A DNA stretch of 64,000 bases, taken from NCBI GenBank assembly GCA_034509425.1, contig JAVTVJ010000023.1, positions 806,001 to 870,000 of the forward strand, written 5' to 3'. The notes under the pieces were generated by a model, which was not told the origin of the DNA, searched no databases, and saw only the letters and a list, made by a program, of their open reading frames with translations. The DNA comes from Eopsaltria australis (taxonomy: Eukaryota > Chordata > Aves > Passeriformes > Petroicidae). Below, one piece after another: positions 13,592-25,763 of the stretch (its first letter is position 1; each line of letters starts with the position of its first letter). The position numbers and the translations under genes are program-made.

Positions 13592-16500
13592 GTAGCTGCG
13601 ACCCTTGTGATGCTGGCCCAAACCTAATGGTGTTGTGGTACCTGTTCCTTTCCATCTCCCCTTGTCTGGATTTCTATATTGCTACTAAATCCCATCCACG
13701 TCACAGTCAGAAAGGGCTGTGGCAGATTCAAGACGTGACCAGTGATGGGCTAAAGTGAACCATGAAACTGTTCAAGAAACACTGGGTTTCTTGGAAGAGC
13801 AGTCATGGCCATGTCCAGACTCATCACAGAAATACTTTCCAGACCTGTCTAATACAGTGGCAATGAAAAAAAAGCCAGGGCAGAGACAGTGGATCTGCCT
13901 CACGGGGGACAGAGAAGTTTTCAAATGAGCTTTGAAATATGATGCTGTTTTCATAAAATGCAAAGTGAAGAGATATGAGTGAAGTCAGATCTTAGCCATC
14001 TCTGGGGATAGGTGAGTAGGAGGAAGGGGTGCTGTATGAATAAAGGAAAAGCACAGGTGAGCACGTGTTGGGTTCCTTGGTGGTTTTGTGTTGTTTCCCA
14101 ACATGAAGGAGATGGTTTATGATATTACTGAAAATCCCAGTCTGTGCTCCCAGAGATCCAGCCTGAGGGTGGGTATGGGCAGAACTTGTCTCTGTCTACA
14201 CTCCTGGCACAGTTAATCCACAGCTTGGATAGTCAATTCACAAATAAATAAGAACTGGCAATTACAGGTTTGCCAGTTTGGAGGCCGTACCGAAAAACTG
14301 TCAAGGAAAAGAGTTTTGAGTTAGTCCCAAATAAATATTGTGATCCTGGAGATTCTTTAAAGCAAGGAAAAATATCCTGAACTCATTTCCACTCATCTAA
14401 ACATTTTACTTCTACAAATGATACCTTTAGTTTAGTTTTTGCATAGTTTATTCATTCGCTTTCAAAATATGCACCACTTTTCAAACAAAGTTGTCATTTT
14501 GAAATGAAAAGCTAGAATAATGTTTAAAAAATAACAAAATACTTGGAAATTTCAGTAATCTCCCTTCCTGTTTTATTTCTTTTATTAAAACTATTTGCTA
14601 ACGTCAGCCTGGTATCATGAATAACCTCTCCTGTGCTAATACTGTGGTGTTGGGCAAATTTACTGCTGGCTGAAAGAATTTTGTTCAGCTTTAGTGTAAA
14701 CTCACAGAGAAACTGTTCAAGTGACAGGGAACAGCTGAGAAAGTGTGGTGAGGAGAAAACCAGCAGTAATGAGCTGATTAGGCATTGACAAGTCTCCAGA
14801 GCTAGAAGAGAGGAAAGGGAATATCTTTTAGTATGATCCTAAAATGAATGGCAGATCAGGGAACCACACAGTGTAGCAACACACGGCCCTTGTGAAATTG
14901 TATGTGTTTGTTTTTTCCCTCCTGCATAAGTCCAGTCATTTTCTGTCTTCCGTGTCTGTGCTTGTACAATCCTGCCAATGATAAAACCAGTCCTGTGGTT
15001 TTGTGGTGCTCTTTGCTGGAGTTTAGTGTACGCAAATGAGTATTCATTTAAAAACATGTTTCATTGCATCTGTTCTTTGGACAAGTTAGAAGTGAAAATA
15101 AAACAAAAAGAATTCTTTTTACACCTCACATCTCAAAAGGAGTTATCCCTGACTCCATCTCCTAAAGACACTGCTGTTGCACATGGTTTATAAGAGTTGC
15201 TTCACACCCAATGGAGGTGGTATCCATCTGACATATGAAATATATATGAGATTATATCCTGCTGGTGCACTTCATTTCCCTCAGTTGTGAAGGGATTTTA
15301 CATTAACTAGTTCAGAGCCAGACCTCAGTCAGGAGACACCTCAGGCAGGTATCATTTTTAATGACCTGGGGTGTTCACCTGACTTCTAGAAGGGTGAGCA
15401 GTCCCCCTCCATGCCTTCTCATACCTGCCATCTCTGCAGGGATGTCCTTCTGAACCTGGGGTGTCTCAGATGTCTGTGTATGAGAAAATACATCAAGCTT
15501 TAAGTGTCTGCTGTGGGAAGAGCTGAATGACTCTGCTATCCATCAACTGGCAGCAGGATTCTCTTGCCTTAATTCAGATGGACGGTGCTACTTGAGGTGC
15601 TCTGAAATATCCCAACTTCTAGGTTCAGTTTTAGAAAACAAATACTTACCTTGCTTCCATGAATTTCCTTCGAACAGTGGTAGGGAAAAATTCAAACACT
15701 TGTACAGGCAGGTTTACCAGACAGGGAGAATAAAGGAGAGATTAGAGGGCACATTAATCTGAATTAAAAAATTTTTGAAATGTTACTATTGATTTCCTGC
15801 CAAATGTGCCCTTGGACCTTCTGTGTCCCATTTGCACAAGGGATCGGCAGTGATCTCTGTTCTTCTGAAGAAAGAGGCTCCTGGGATACTTTACCCTTTG
15901 GGATATGACACCCAAGCACTCATGTTTAAACACTTTGCTTGAAGGCCAGTAATTAACACCGTGGTAGCCTTGAACATGTGGCTTTCCCAAGGCCACGCAG
16001 CTTTCAGTGGCAGAGGTACAGCTGTGCCCACATTCCTTGGGGCTGATCTCTCACAGTGACACCTGGACATCCATCCCCCCTGGTTCTCCTCGAGGCAGAT
16101 CAGGAGTTGGCATCACTGCATGCACATTCCTGCCCTCAGTCCCTCTCCTTCCAGTATTACCTGTTCTCTTTGACACCCCTCACTTTCTGTTACTGCTTCC
16201 TTGGGCTGAGCTGCTTCCTGGCACCCACAGCAGGAAGCTGAACATGGTGTCTCATGCACCAGGGGAAAGGAGATGGATCAGGCAGGCAAGGAACAAAGAC
16301 CATCTCATATCATGACTCCTGACAGGATGCCTTTGCTTGCATGGCACTGGTGGCACACTGGAGATGGAGCTGGCAGTGTCCTGAATTTAATACCTGCAGA
16401 TAAGTGGAAGCCAAGTGCAAGTCTGTGATTTTGCAGAGTGATACTTTTGGCCAGAACTAGACACCCAGGGAAGGGAGCCTGAAAATCTATAGTAACTACA

Positions 16501-17279
16501 GTTAAAAACTCACATGGATGATGGAGCTGGATCCTGTGCACTGACTTTTTCCTGTGTTGAAAACAATTACTGTTTTGTGAGTGGTGGGGGTGTCTGCCTG
16601 CAGATCAAGGTGTGGGGAGCCCTCAACAGTGAGCTGATAAGGTCTGAAAGGGTCTCTTTGAGCCTCCTGGAATGAACTGCCTCCTTAGCTCCAGTCTTCA
16701 ACAAATAAAATCAAATCATTAACCCATGTTCACTCACCTCTCCAGAGGGGAAATGGTGTCTGGGTGAAACACAATACGAGCAGGCTTCTGAAGGAAGTCA
16801 TAAACTCAGGTCTGCCCTTCCCCACGAAGGCTGGAGAGAAAGCACGTCTGTTTGCCAGGTGTGGATGGCTCACTACAGCGCCACACCAGCAGAGGGTTGA
16901 GGGCTCTGCCTGTGTTTTCTAGTCCTCCTTACAAGCTTAGCTGAATCCACAGTTGATAAAGGCTCCTTTGATTTACATAAGAGAAAAGAAACCTGATTAT
17001 ATATTTGCTGTAGCATTGGTGGGTGTGTCTAAGTGGTGACATGAAAGAACAGGAGATGGGGGAGAGATGACGATGCCTGGATGCAGATGGGGTATGTGCT
17101 CAGCTGAAGCTGCTTGAGGAGGTTTAGTTACCCCCCAAGAAGGGGCAAATTTGGGTGGCTCCCTGTCAAGCAGCTCCAGATTTCTGAACACAGATGCTGA
17201 CCTGGTGGGGATAAGGCAGGGTAGGGCTGGGTGATGTTCTACATTCCTCATCCCTCATTCCCTTTCTGTGCCAAAGCAG
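13592..17279 (+). other. Intron between the putative upstream exon and the start exon
   Basis: This is 3.7 kb bounded by GT at 13592 and AG at 17278-17279, with no recognised repeat. It is AT-rich around 14380-14600, with many A/T runs. Open frames such as those at 16007-16315 show no splice context or family resemblance and I read them as chance. I could support no additional exon inside it. Confidence 0.55.
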
Positions 17280-17468
17280 AGAAGAAGAAAGGGAGGTCGG
17301 CCACTTTCTACCCTGTAGACAACACCCCCCTCCTGCTCCCTGTGGATGAGACACAACCGCCAGCACTCAGCAGCAGCAGCAGCAGCAGCAGCAGCATGGA
17401 GCCCGTGGGCGTCAGCACGGAGATGGCCCTGCTCAGCAACATCCTGGCTGCCTATGCCTTCATCACAG
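17280..17468 (+). CDS. EVA1A: EVA1A exon with short-form start; open frame continues 5' (poly-Ser)
   Basis: The acceptor is CTTTCTGTGCCAAAGCAG ending at 17279 and the donor is CACAG|GTACGT at 17469. The exon is 189 nt, phase 1 at both ends. From ATG 17396 it encodes MEPVGVST followed by the family-typical MALLSNILAAY. Upstream of that ATG the same frame is open across the whole exon: after the split codon it reads KKKGRSATFYPVDNTPLLLP, then VDETQPPAL, then nine serines. In the short-form model 17280-17395 is 5' UTR; in the extended model it is coding. The exact agreement of phase with both neighbouring exons favours real coding use. The exon itself is secure, and the coding status of its first 116 bases is likely but unproven. 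Confidence 0.85.
17369..17395 (+). repeat. (AGC)9 trinucleotide tract, in frame as Ser9
   Basis: Nine perfect AGC units lie immediately before ATG 17396. In the EVA1A frame they read as nine serines. In the short-form model they lie in the 5' UTR directly against the start codon. A perfect uninterrupted tract is likely to be length-variable. Confidence 0.95.
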
Positions 17469-20400
17469 GTACGTCTGGTGGCTCACAGCTCCCTGGGCCT
17501 CTGCAGGCTTACTGTAGACCCTTCTTCCACACTCACCTGGGCCTAACCCTGCCTTTCTGTTTGTGTATTTCATTCTTCGCTCAGTGAATTCTCCCTTCAA
17601 AGGCCTGACCGGGGCAGCTCCAGCAGGCAGTGTCTGTATAACAGTTTATTGTGCACTGCTTTCCACTGGGTTTGCTCCCATCTGGAGTTAAACACAATGT
17701 AATCTTACATGTGGTATTATTCCTAATGCTTAATTTTCCTGGAGATCAAAGCCTGGCTCATTAGGAAGGCAAGTTTGTTGTCCTGTAATTTGGAAAATAA
17801 GCAGCACTCAAATCTTTACACTGCTTAAGAGAATTTGGCTTATCTTCAGTAGAAGTGTGAAGATGAAGCAACTTGAGAGTCTACTTAATTGTATATTTAA
17901 ATCTAGTTTAGAGTAAGATTTCCTTGGATCACAGTTTATCTTTCACCCACATGTATCTTTCAAGTAACAGGGGAGCAGTCTTCTAAAAAAAATTCACTTT
18001 CAAAGGTGAAAGAAAAGTGACAGAGCGAGGGAGAATGCCTTTAAACTGAAAGAGAGTGGGTTTAGATTAGACATTAGGTAGAAATTCTTTACTGTGAGGA
18101 TGGTGAGACACTGGCACAGGTGCCCCAGAGAGGTTGTGGCTGCCCCATCCCTGGAAGTTTTGAAGGCTATGTTAACAAAAACTCTAATATTGTGAGCTAC
18201 TTTTTCATGTCTGCCTGCTAATTCAGTCTTGCTAATTCATTAAGCATCATTGCATTCTTGGTGCCATGCTCTTGCTCTTGCTGAGATGCCACCATGTTGG
18301 TAATCCAAGTGTTTGCATTTGAAGCAGCTAACTTGGGCTTTGCATTTTGGAACCACTGAATAGGTTAGTAAAAGTATTTCTGCATATTATTTAGTGAAGG
18401 GTTCTTCTAAAAGGACCATGAATGCTAAACAAGTTTCAGCTCTTCTGCACATCTGGTGTTGGCATCAGGATCCATCTTTTCATGACAGCCCTCAGGGTCA
18501 GGCAGATTAATGGAATTAGTAGTGTTCTTCACAGAAGATAGCTGAGTAGGATAGATTTGTTTCCTTGCACGGGTTTCTCCAAGGAAAAGTCAGAAACACA
18601 AGCTTTAAAGGAGTCTTCTGTCTGTCCCACTTCTCTCCCTTTACCTACAGCTACCATTTTTTTACATGAGAATACCTACCTTCCCATCCCTACTATAAAA
18701 CAAAATGCTGTTAATATTGTGTTCCCCATCTGAACATTAATGGACAGAGAAAGCTGTAGGATTAACGGTCCAGGATAGTTGGGACAGTGATCCAGGGCTG
18801 TTGACAATGCCCCATGGACTTTGCTTCCATTGCCCACAGCAGAGCTCTTTGACTCTTTGTTGGTTTTAGGGCACAAGGTGTTGATTCCTCCCCATCACAG
18901 GGTGTCAGCTTTGGCAGGAGCCTCCAGATTTTACTGCAGTACAAACAACTTTAACTGTCCTGTTGCTGTGGGATTTGCCTGCCCTCTCTTGATGTGGTCT
19001 CCTTGTGTTATGTTCACGTCCACTGGATGTGAAATAGGTAAACTCAGGCCTCAAAACTTTGGTTTCCAGTGCTGAGTTCAGGACTTGGTTGCTCATGTTT
19101 TCCAATGTATCGTGGAACCATAGAATGTTTTGGGTTGGAAGAGACCTTAAAGATCACCTGGTTCCCATGTTCCTCACCATGGCTGTTGGATGGGTTTTAG
19201 ACTCAGTGACATGTATGTTCAGTTTGTTATTTATTATAAAAATAATTGATGACTGACCCATGGATTGAAACAGCAGATGTCCTAAACATCTTTATCCTGC
19301 TACATGTAATTTAGCCTCTGCTTTTAGTGGAATGGATGGATTTGTCATTATTTATTTTGTTATATGTGAGTATGGAGAGGTTTTAGCTTATGACTTCAAA
19401 GACAAACTGTGTCACAGGGCACAAATATCATTTGCATAAAACTAGAGCACTGCCAAGCTATCCCTCTTCATATTGCAGATTTGGAATAGCAGAGCAGTTG
19501 GATTTTTTTTGTGCCTGCCTGAGTTTGGGGCCCTGAAGAAAGCTCAAGCCACAGCTGATGTCCATAGAGGATCCATTATAGTGGCTCAGGACAGGCAGGG
19601 TGTTGAGCAGCCAGGGAGGGCTGGTCCTGGGTCACACATCTTCCCACTACTCCTGACCACAGCCTGGGTGCCAAAGAGAAACAGCAGTGCAAGAGCTGCT
19701 CTGTTCTGTGACACTGAAAAGATCCCTCAGGTGCTCTCTGCAGACTGAAAGTGCTGCATTCAGGGCTTCCCCCTGCTGATGAGTTGTCTCAGAATAGGAG
19801 TTTGCAAAAGAAAATTGTAAATAGGCACAGGCAATATAAAAAAAATGTTTTTTCTCTTGGGATAGAGGGTGGTGGATACCCTCAGATCCATTGTAGGGAA
19901 ATGAAGCTGTGGGTTTCTGCTCTTTCAAGGGTAAAGTACAGGCTTGAAAGGATGATCCTCTCTACTGCCCTTCCTCTCTCCAGGCAGTGGGGTGTTTCTT
20001 AGCCTGGATACAACATCCACAAATAGTGGAATCCCTTCTGTGCTTAATGTTCACATTTTCTGCACAAAATGGCAGTTCTGGGTGGGCAGCTGCAGGTGAA
20101 GATCAGCAGACTCACACATGCAGAGTCTTGCAGTGTGCAGAGAAGTGCCAGTATTAGCAAAAGCCTCTGAGCTCATTTCCACCATCTTTTTGACTGATAT
20201 TCCTATATAAGAGCTGGAAATTGTCCTATGGGCAACTGGATAATAAAAATCACAGCACAGCAGGAAGCAAAAGAGTCCTGGTTTGCAGCTATCATGGATG
20301 GGTATCAGAGCCAGTTAGGTGTCAGTCTCGTCCCAGCTTCCAGAACCTATTTCTTCAGAAACAGGGGAAAAGTGTGAATAATGTCAGTGAGGAATGAAAT

Positions 20401-23400
20401 TAGTAGCTGATCGAAGAGGTAAATATTATTTAGAGCTCAGTCTTGCAAAAGACTTAGAGACAACCTTTATTTGAAAGCTGATTTTCTTTATAGAATTAGG
20501 TTTTTAATTAGATGCAATCTCTGCCTACAAACCTCAGACCTGTTATTTGTCATGGACCTGTTCCAAAACCTGAGTGTTTGGGAAGACTTCACCAGTCTCA
20601 GTGACAGCTGGAACTGTCTTTGCAGTCCCAGTCTGTCAGCAGGACCAGAAATGTCCCTTGTGGTTATACAAATATTAAACATTCAAAATGTATCAGAGCT
20701 CTTCCAGTGCCTCCTTTTGGACAGGAGACTTATCCCAGTTTTGTCACTGCATTCAGGATGAAGCAATTGGAGGGAAAACTCCACAAATCCCTGTTTTATT
20801 CTTCTTCCATAAGCAAAGCTTTGCTGCCAAGTTATTAACAAGGGGCTTCCAAAATACAACCCAGGGGAGATCATTCCAAATTTTAGACTGCTTGGCCTGA
20901 GCCTTATTAATAAGGGGCTCCTGGAGAGCTTCCTCTGTTCTATCAGGGGATTTTGGCAGCCTGTGGGGCTGACTGTAAATTCCCTAGAAGATATTGCTCC
21001 TACTGTTTGTCTGGCCATGCTTAATGCTGAACCTTTTACTGGGGGCCCTCTGAAATTTTCCTCCCCACTGAGGTTTCGGAATGCATGAAGCCATTACAGG
21101 AAGCCAGCAGCGTTAATGCCTAGATTGTTTTTTATTTATTGAAACAATTTATTATAATAGCAATAACAACCCTGGCCTGGGGCATTTCCTGGGGAATTAA
21201 TGGCAGTCTGGGCTGATGCTCCCAGCAGATTGTTAGCCCTCAGGAAACAAGCTCCGTAATTGCTGCTGGTTTGGTTGGAAAAATAAAATAAAATGTGTTT
21301 CTAATTTTTTCAGCCACTTTGACTGGCTAGAAAATGGTGGCTTTTGTATAGAGGGTTATGTAGAGCATATATCTTTTGTATGCATGGACTAAATTCAGGC
21401 TTGAATCAGTGACATTTTCATTAATGCTTTCAATCCAGAGAGAGAAGTACAAGGAAGGGAAAAAGGTAACCCCAGCCAAAGAGATTGACAGAAACTGGGT
21501 CCTGCTGGAAGCTCTGAGCTGTCATCCACAGCAGTGGAAGAAAAAGCTTCAGTGGTCAAAATCTATGTTTTAATGAGCGTATAAACACACACACACACCA
21601 ATGCACATCAGAATTGTGCTAACTCCTGCTACTCATGTCCATATACTTCTAAAGAACTTTATTTCACGTGTAATGAGTGTTTTGAGGAGCTTCATTGTTG
21701 GTGTGTTGAATCTGGGCCACCTCTGAGCTTTTGGAAGGTACTGAGCATCCATTTGCTGAAGAAGATGCCTGTTTTTGGTCTTTACAAGTAGAACATGCAA
21801 CAGGGTAGGCTCTCAAAATCACTAATCAGCCATCAAACCTCCAAATTTAGGCTATTGCTGACTTGGCTACTTCAAGTGAGAAAAAGCAGAGCCTGTGGCT
21901 TTTAGCTTAAGTTGCTCTTTCTGCTGTGAAAAAAAAGAGATGCTGCTGTGCAAGTGGATTGTAGGTATGATAAATGCCAAGAGTGCAGTTGAACAGAGGG
22001 TTACAGCTCCGTGAGGAAGTCCAGACAGTGTCTCAGATGTTGACAGAGTAGCTGTAGGAGCTCATAAATGCCACTGGAGCCCAAAGATTCAATTACAGCC
22101 CTTGCACTGCATGAAGGGCTGTAGGGACGAGCACAAGCAGGGGAAGAAAAATGGTTGCTTAAGTAGCAATCGAGGTAAAATTGCTCATGAACTGGATACA
22201 GTAGCATGAAAAAAGGAGTGTGGAGGAGAAAGGAAAGGCAGGACACGGGCAAAATCGGGGGCAGAGAATCCACATGTGTCTGTGTCTCAGGCTCCAATCT
22301 ATGTTTTTTTCATGAGTTGCTCTAAAGGAGCGAGTAGTGGAACTAATGCAAGCAAATCAAGCCCATGTGTGTGCAGAATGTGGTGCTCAGGGAAGTGTGC
22401 CTGGCATCCTGTCAGGCAGGCAGAACCCAGGCAGTCTGCACCCAGTGCCTCCCAGTACAAACACAGTGCTGCTCACCTGCTCACACTCCCCTGATCCAGG
22501 TGTCCCCAGAGCCCTTCTTAGGGCTACCTGCAAAAGAAGCTGGATGATTTCTGTCCTCAGTTAAACTGCACAAGGAGGTAAAAGTGTTGTCAGGTAGTGA
22601 TTCTGCTTTTCCTGTATTTTTTTTCTTTACTGTTCACACAGGGCTGGATGGGCAGCAGCAGCTTTTGCTATTTCCTCCTACTGCACAAAGGAGGCTGCAG
22701 TTCTAATTTGAATTCTGACCCTTGAACTCAGAGTAGCCATTGCCTTCACTGGGGCCAGGATTTCACCCAGCCAGGCTGCAGGGGCCATTGGCACATTCTC
22801 CTTGCCTGCTCTGGTGTCTTCTCTTTTGTTTCTGTCAAAATATCTTAGTTTAATGCCCGTGACTTTGGTCTCACTTGGCTTTCCAACTACTGCTGCATTT
22901 CATAGAGATGTTTGGTTGGAAGAAACCTTAAAGACCATCTAAAGGCCTAAAGACCATCAATTCCAACCCCTGTCACGGGCCCGCTGGCACATTCAGTTTA
23001 GTGTCCTGCTTGTTCTTTGCATTACAGCAGAGTTTGCAGGAGGTTGGTCCACCTCTTTTTTTTTTGGACTTATCTGCTCCACTTCCCTCAGCCTGATTTT
23101 TCCCCATGTCATCCATACCAACCACTCTTGCGTCAGTCTAATGATTTATTAGCCAATTTTCAGACTATCTTGGTATTTTCTTCCACCTTGGCTCATCAGT
23201 CACCTTTGAGATTCATTTGGGAGAGAAAGGAAGAGCATAAAGGCATTTCATCTCTGCAACTGTTCCATGAGCACCTCCAGGCACTGAGCTACACGCTGCC
23301 TAGAACAGCACAAGGCAGTGTCTGGGCTCTGACCACAGACTCAGAGGATAATTTAGGTTGGAGGAGGCCCCTGGGGGTCAGCAGGTTCACCCCCCTGCTC

Positions 23401-24916
23401 AGAACATGGCTAACTCCAAATTTAGAGCCAGCTTTGAAATTAGAGCAGGGTCTTCCCCTGCTGAGTTTTGAACATGTCCAAACAGTTTCCAGTTCACCTT
23501 TTACAAACTTTGCTTTAGGAGATCAGCTGGAAAGGGCGCTTGTAAAAGCACTGTGCAGGGATGTGAAGCCTTTTAGCTACAGAGATCTTTTGGGGCCAAA
23601 TGTCAGGGTCTCAGTTGGTGGAAGATGTTATGGATCCATCACCGAGTTCAAGGGGATAAAACTTGTCTGAGGAGTTGACTCCATCCTTGAGCTCAAGACA
23701 CCCAGCAGACATTGCAGAGTAGAGCTGGCCTTGACACTTCTGCTTAGTTCACCTTTACCCATTTAGTGCACCTATAAACCAAGATGATTCAGCCCAGGGG
23801 AATGGCAGTAAAAACATTTATCATAATTACACTTCTAAGTAGTCCCATGAACAAAAAAAAAAAAAAAAAAAAAAAAAAAGGAAAAGAAAGGTGGTAAATA
23901 AACAAGATGACCTAGTTTGAAAGGCATTGTGGATCCTTTGGAGTCTTGTTATATCACCTCAGAAATGTGGCTGTGCAGGACTCATCCTGTTGGTGCACTC
24001 ACTCCAGCTCTGCCTGTGGAGCACAGGTAGATATTCTAGTGGTCTGGGCGGGGAGCCAGCACTCCTGCCTTAGATAGGCAAATGAAGTCTATGAATAAAT
24101 AATGTGCATTTTTGCCACTCTGCCAACCCTCCCATTTCAGCTGGGCCACAGCACAGGGCATATAAAGTTTTGTAATCGTCTTTTTGCCTGGTTTGAAGGC
24201 AGTGGATGCGACAGCAAGATGCATTTACCTGCAGCTGGCTGTGCAGCACCCGTGTCAGCCCTGTGGAAATCCAATTTAATTCTGTGGGCTGCTGCCTTCC
24301 AGACAGCTCCAAAACACAACTGCAGCAAACCCACGTTCTGCATGTGGGCAATGCCTTGGCAGCAAATCCACGGTTTGAATTCCTGATTGCCCTGGGGGGA
24401 GGAGACAAAGGAGGGCATGGAAGTAAAAGCAGCCACTGCAAACTCGGCCCCTCCAGAAACAGCGTCCGGTGTGTGCACGGAGGGGCCGTGTGTGTCCTGT
24501 TCTTTGAAGGGGTCTTTTCCTCCATCATTTCCTTTCTCCCTGCAGAGAACCCCGAGCGGGCTGCGCTGTATTTCGTGTCCGGAGTGTGCATTGGACTCGT
24601 GCTGACCCTGCTGGCGCTGGTGCTGAGGGTGTCCTGCCGGACGGACTGCAAGCGCTCCTCCTCCAAAAAACCTCCCCGGGAGCGGGAGAGCGACAGCGAC
24701 AGCAGCGACAGCGACGATGACTCGGACACCACGTCGGACCTGTCTGCCCGCAGGCACCGCAGGTTCGAGAGGACTTTGAACATGAACGTGTTCACCTCGG
24801 CGGAGGAGCTGGAGCGGGCGCAGCGGCTGGAGGAGCGGGAGCGCATCATCCGCGAGATCTGGATGAACGGGCAGCCCGACATCCCCGGCACCAGGAGCCT
24901 CAACCGCTACTACTGA
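17396..24916 (+). CDS. EVA1A: EVA1A, short form (join 17396..17468, 24546..24916), 147 aa
   Basis: EVA1A (FAM176A/TMEM166) is a small single-pass membrane protein of the ER and lysosome. In mammals it promotes autophagosome formation through ATG16L1 and affects programmed cell death; the worm relative EVA-1 is a Slit-pathway co-receptor. Joining the two exons gives 147 residues against 152 in human. A short luminal N-terminus contains MALLSNILAAY. The membrane helix spans about residues 32-51 (ALYFVSGVCIGLVLTL), followed by cysteines 55 and 59. A Ser/Asp-rich acidic stretch covers about 73-89, and the highly conserved tail includes RRHRRFERTL, the helical EELERAQRLEERERIIREIW and the terminus TRSLNRYY. 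The splice is phase 1 (G|AG gives Glu25) with GT-AG borders. ATG 17396 has A at -3 and G at +4; a second in-frame ATG lies nine codons later. The frame continues upstream, so this may not be the only start. Family identity is very secure; the N-terminus is less so. Confidence 0.95.
18017..18173 (+). repeat. CR1 fragment lacking its 3' end
   Basis: It contains GGGTTTAGATTAGACATTAG, AAATTCTTTACTGTGAGGAT, GAGAGGTTGTGGCTGCCCC and ATCCCTGGAAGTTTTGAAGG, then stops in unrelated AT-rich DNA. The usual terminal part with the octamer tail is missing. Confidence 0.9.
19113..19190 (-). repeat. CR1 LINE 3' fragment (short)
   Basis: ACCATAGAATG...TTTGGGTTGGAAGAGACCTT then AAAGATCACCTGGTTCC is the reverse complement of the CR1 3' terminus. 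Confidence 0.9.
22898..22981 (-). repeat. CR1 LINE 3' fragment with internal duplication
   Basis: TTTCATAGAGATGTTTGGTT then GGAAGAAACCTTAAAGACCA marks the CR1 3' end on the minus strand. TAAAGACCATC is repeated about 20 bases later, which suggests a small tandem duplication. Confidence 0.85.
23341..23495 (-). repeat. CR1 fragment, older subfamily
   Basis: AGGTTGGAGGAGGCCCCTGG, CACCCCCCTGCTCAGA and TTTAGAGCCAGCTTTGAAAT follow the order of an older CR1 3' region in reverse complement. The element is strongly diverged. Confidence 0.75.
23853..23879. repeat. (A)27 homopolymer
   Basis: This is a pure A tract inside the EVA1A intron, followed by GGAAAAGAAAGG. I found no convincing retroposed body upstream, so I record it only as a homopolymer. 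Confidence 0.95.
24546..24916 (+). CDS. EVA1A: EVA1A terminal coding exon (membrane helix and cytoplasmic tail)
   Basis: The acceptor is a strong pyrimidine tract ending CCCTGCAG at 24545. The first two bases, AG, complete the Glu codon begun in the preceding exon, and translation continues ENPERAALYF through to SLNRYY and TGA at 24914-24916. This exon encodes 122 whole codons, covering the single membrane helix, the juxtamembrane Cys pair, the acidic Ser/Asp run and the conserved FAM176 tail. The serine-acidic run resembles casein kinase 2 sites; that is inference. The exon is strikingly GC- and CpG-rich compared with the flanking DNA, as is common in avian coding exons. Long open frames on the opposite strand (24070-25099) are shadows of this composition. 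Confidence 0.96.
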
Positions 24917-25763
24917 GCGATGGAGACTCCGGGATTCCTGCCCTGCTCCCCGGGGCTGCCCCACACCCCAGAGGGGAGAGGGAGGGAAGGAATACAGCAG
25001 GGGTGTCTCCCCTTTTCCCACCAGGTGTGCCACCTGGAGCAGTGTGGATGGACAGCGATGAAGCTTTCCCCATCTCTCTCTTCCTGACATTGACATCACC
25101 CCTCTTCACGGACACTTTCTGGTTCCAAAGAAGTGGTTGCCAACTTCATTTCTGAGCAGCAGGCAGGGAGGAGGCAATGGCAGTCCCATGTGGGATGTGG
25201 CATTGGGCACACCATGATGTGAGTGCTCCTCTCCTGGCTGGGCAGAGAGGCTGTCAGGATTTGGTTCTATTTAGGATTTTCTGGTTTCCCTTTCTTGAGG
25301 ACTGGGAGAATTGTGAACAAAATGACAACTCTGGAAAGATGATTTGGGGAAGGAGGGGGAGGTGCATCCTGACCGATTGTCTTGTGACTTCAGAAGCCAT
25401 GAGATTAATCTAATTAAAACCCAACAGCAAATAGGACTTGTTAAGAACTGAGGGATGGGGGGGGAGGGGGATTCTTCCATCGTGAAATCATCTCGGTGCT
25501 TGGATGTTTGCCATAGTGTATTCAGTTATTTATGGCTGTCTTTCATCTTCCTTTTCAATGGGAACATTTAGCTTTTTTACTGACACCTCAGGGATAAAAT
25601 CCTATTATTTTTTTGAGTCTGTTCTCCCTGCTGGCCCCTGTCAAACACAACCCAACCCATCTCCAACAGTGAAATTATGGTAATATAAGAGATGTGTCAG
25701 TGACTAGTGAGAAGTTAACAACCTCAAAGAGGTTGAAAAAGGTTTTCTTTTTGTTTTGTTTTA

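Larger units (their letters stand above)
17469..24545 (+). other. EVA1A: EVA1A intron (about 7.1 kb)
   Basis: It is bounded by GT at 17469 and AG at 24544-24545. It contains four CR1 fragments (18017-18173, 19113-19190, 22898-22981, 23341-23495), a 27-base A tract at 23853-23879 and an AT-rich, possibly conserved block near 21110-21330. The 217-codon open frame at 23017-23670 runs straight through a CR1 fragment and is not a gene. Confidence 0.85.

Noticed and set aside
23017..23670. 217-codon plus-strand open frame in the EVA1A intron
   Set aside because: It runs through a CR1 fragment (23341-23495) read antisense, with no family resemblance.
23500..23880. Possible retrocopy ending in the A27 tract
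   Set aside because: No poly(A) signal at the right distance, no target-site duplication and no recognisable parent gene.
24070..25099. Long minus-strand frames (277 and 320 codons) opposite the EVA1A terminal exon
   Set aside because: They are antisense shadows of a GC-rich, codon-biased exon and show no splice or domain evidence.
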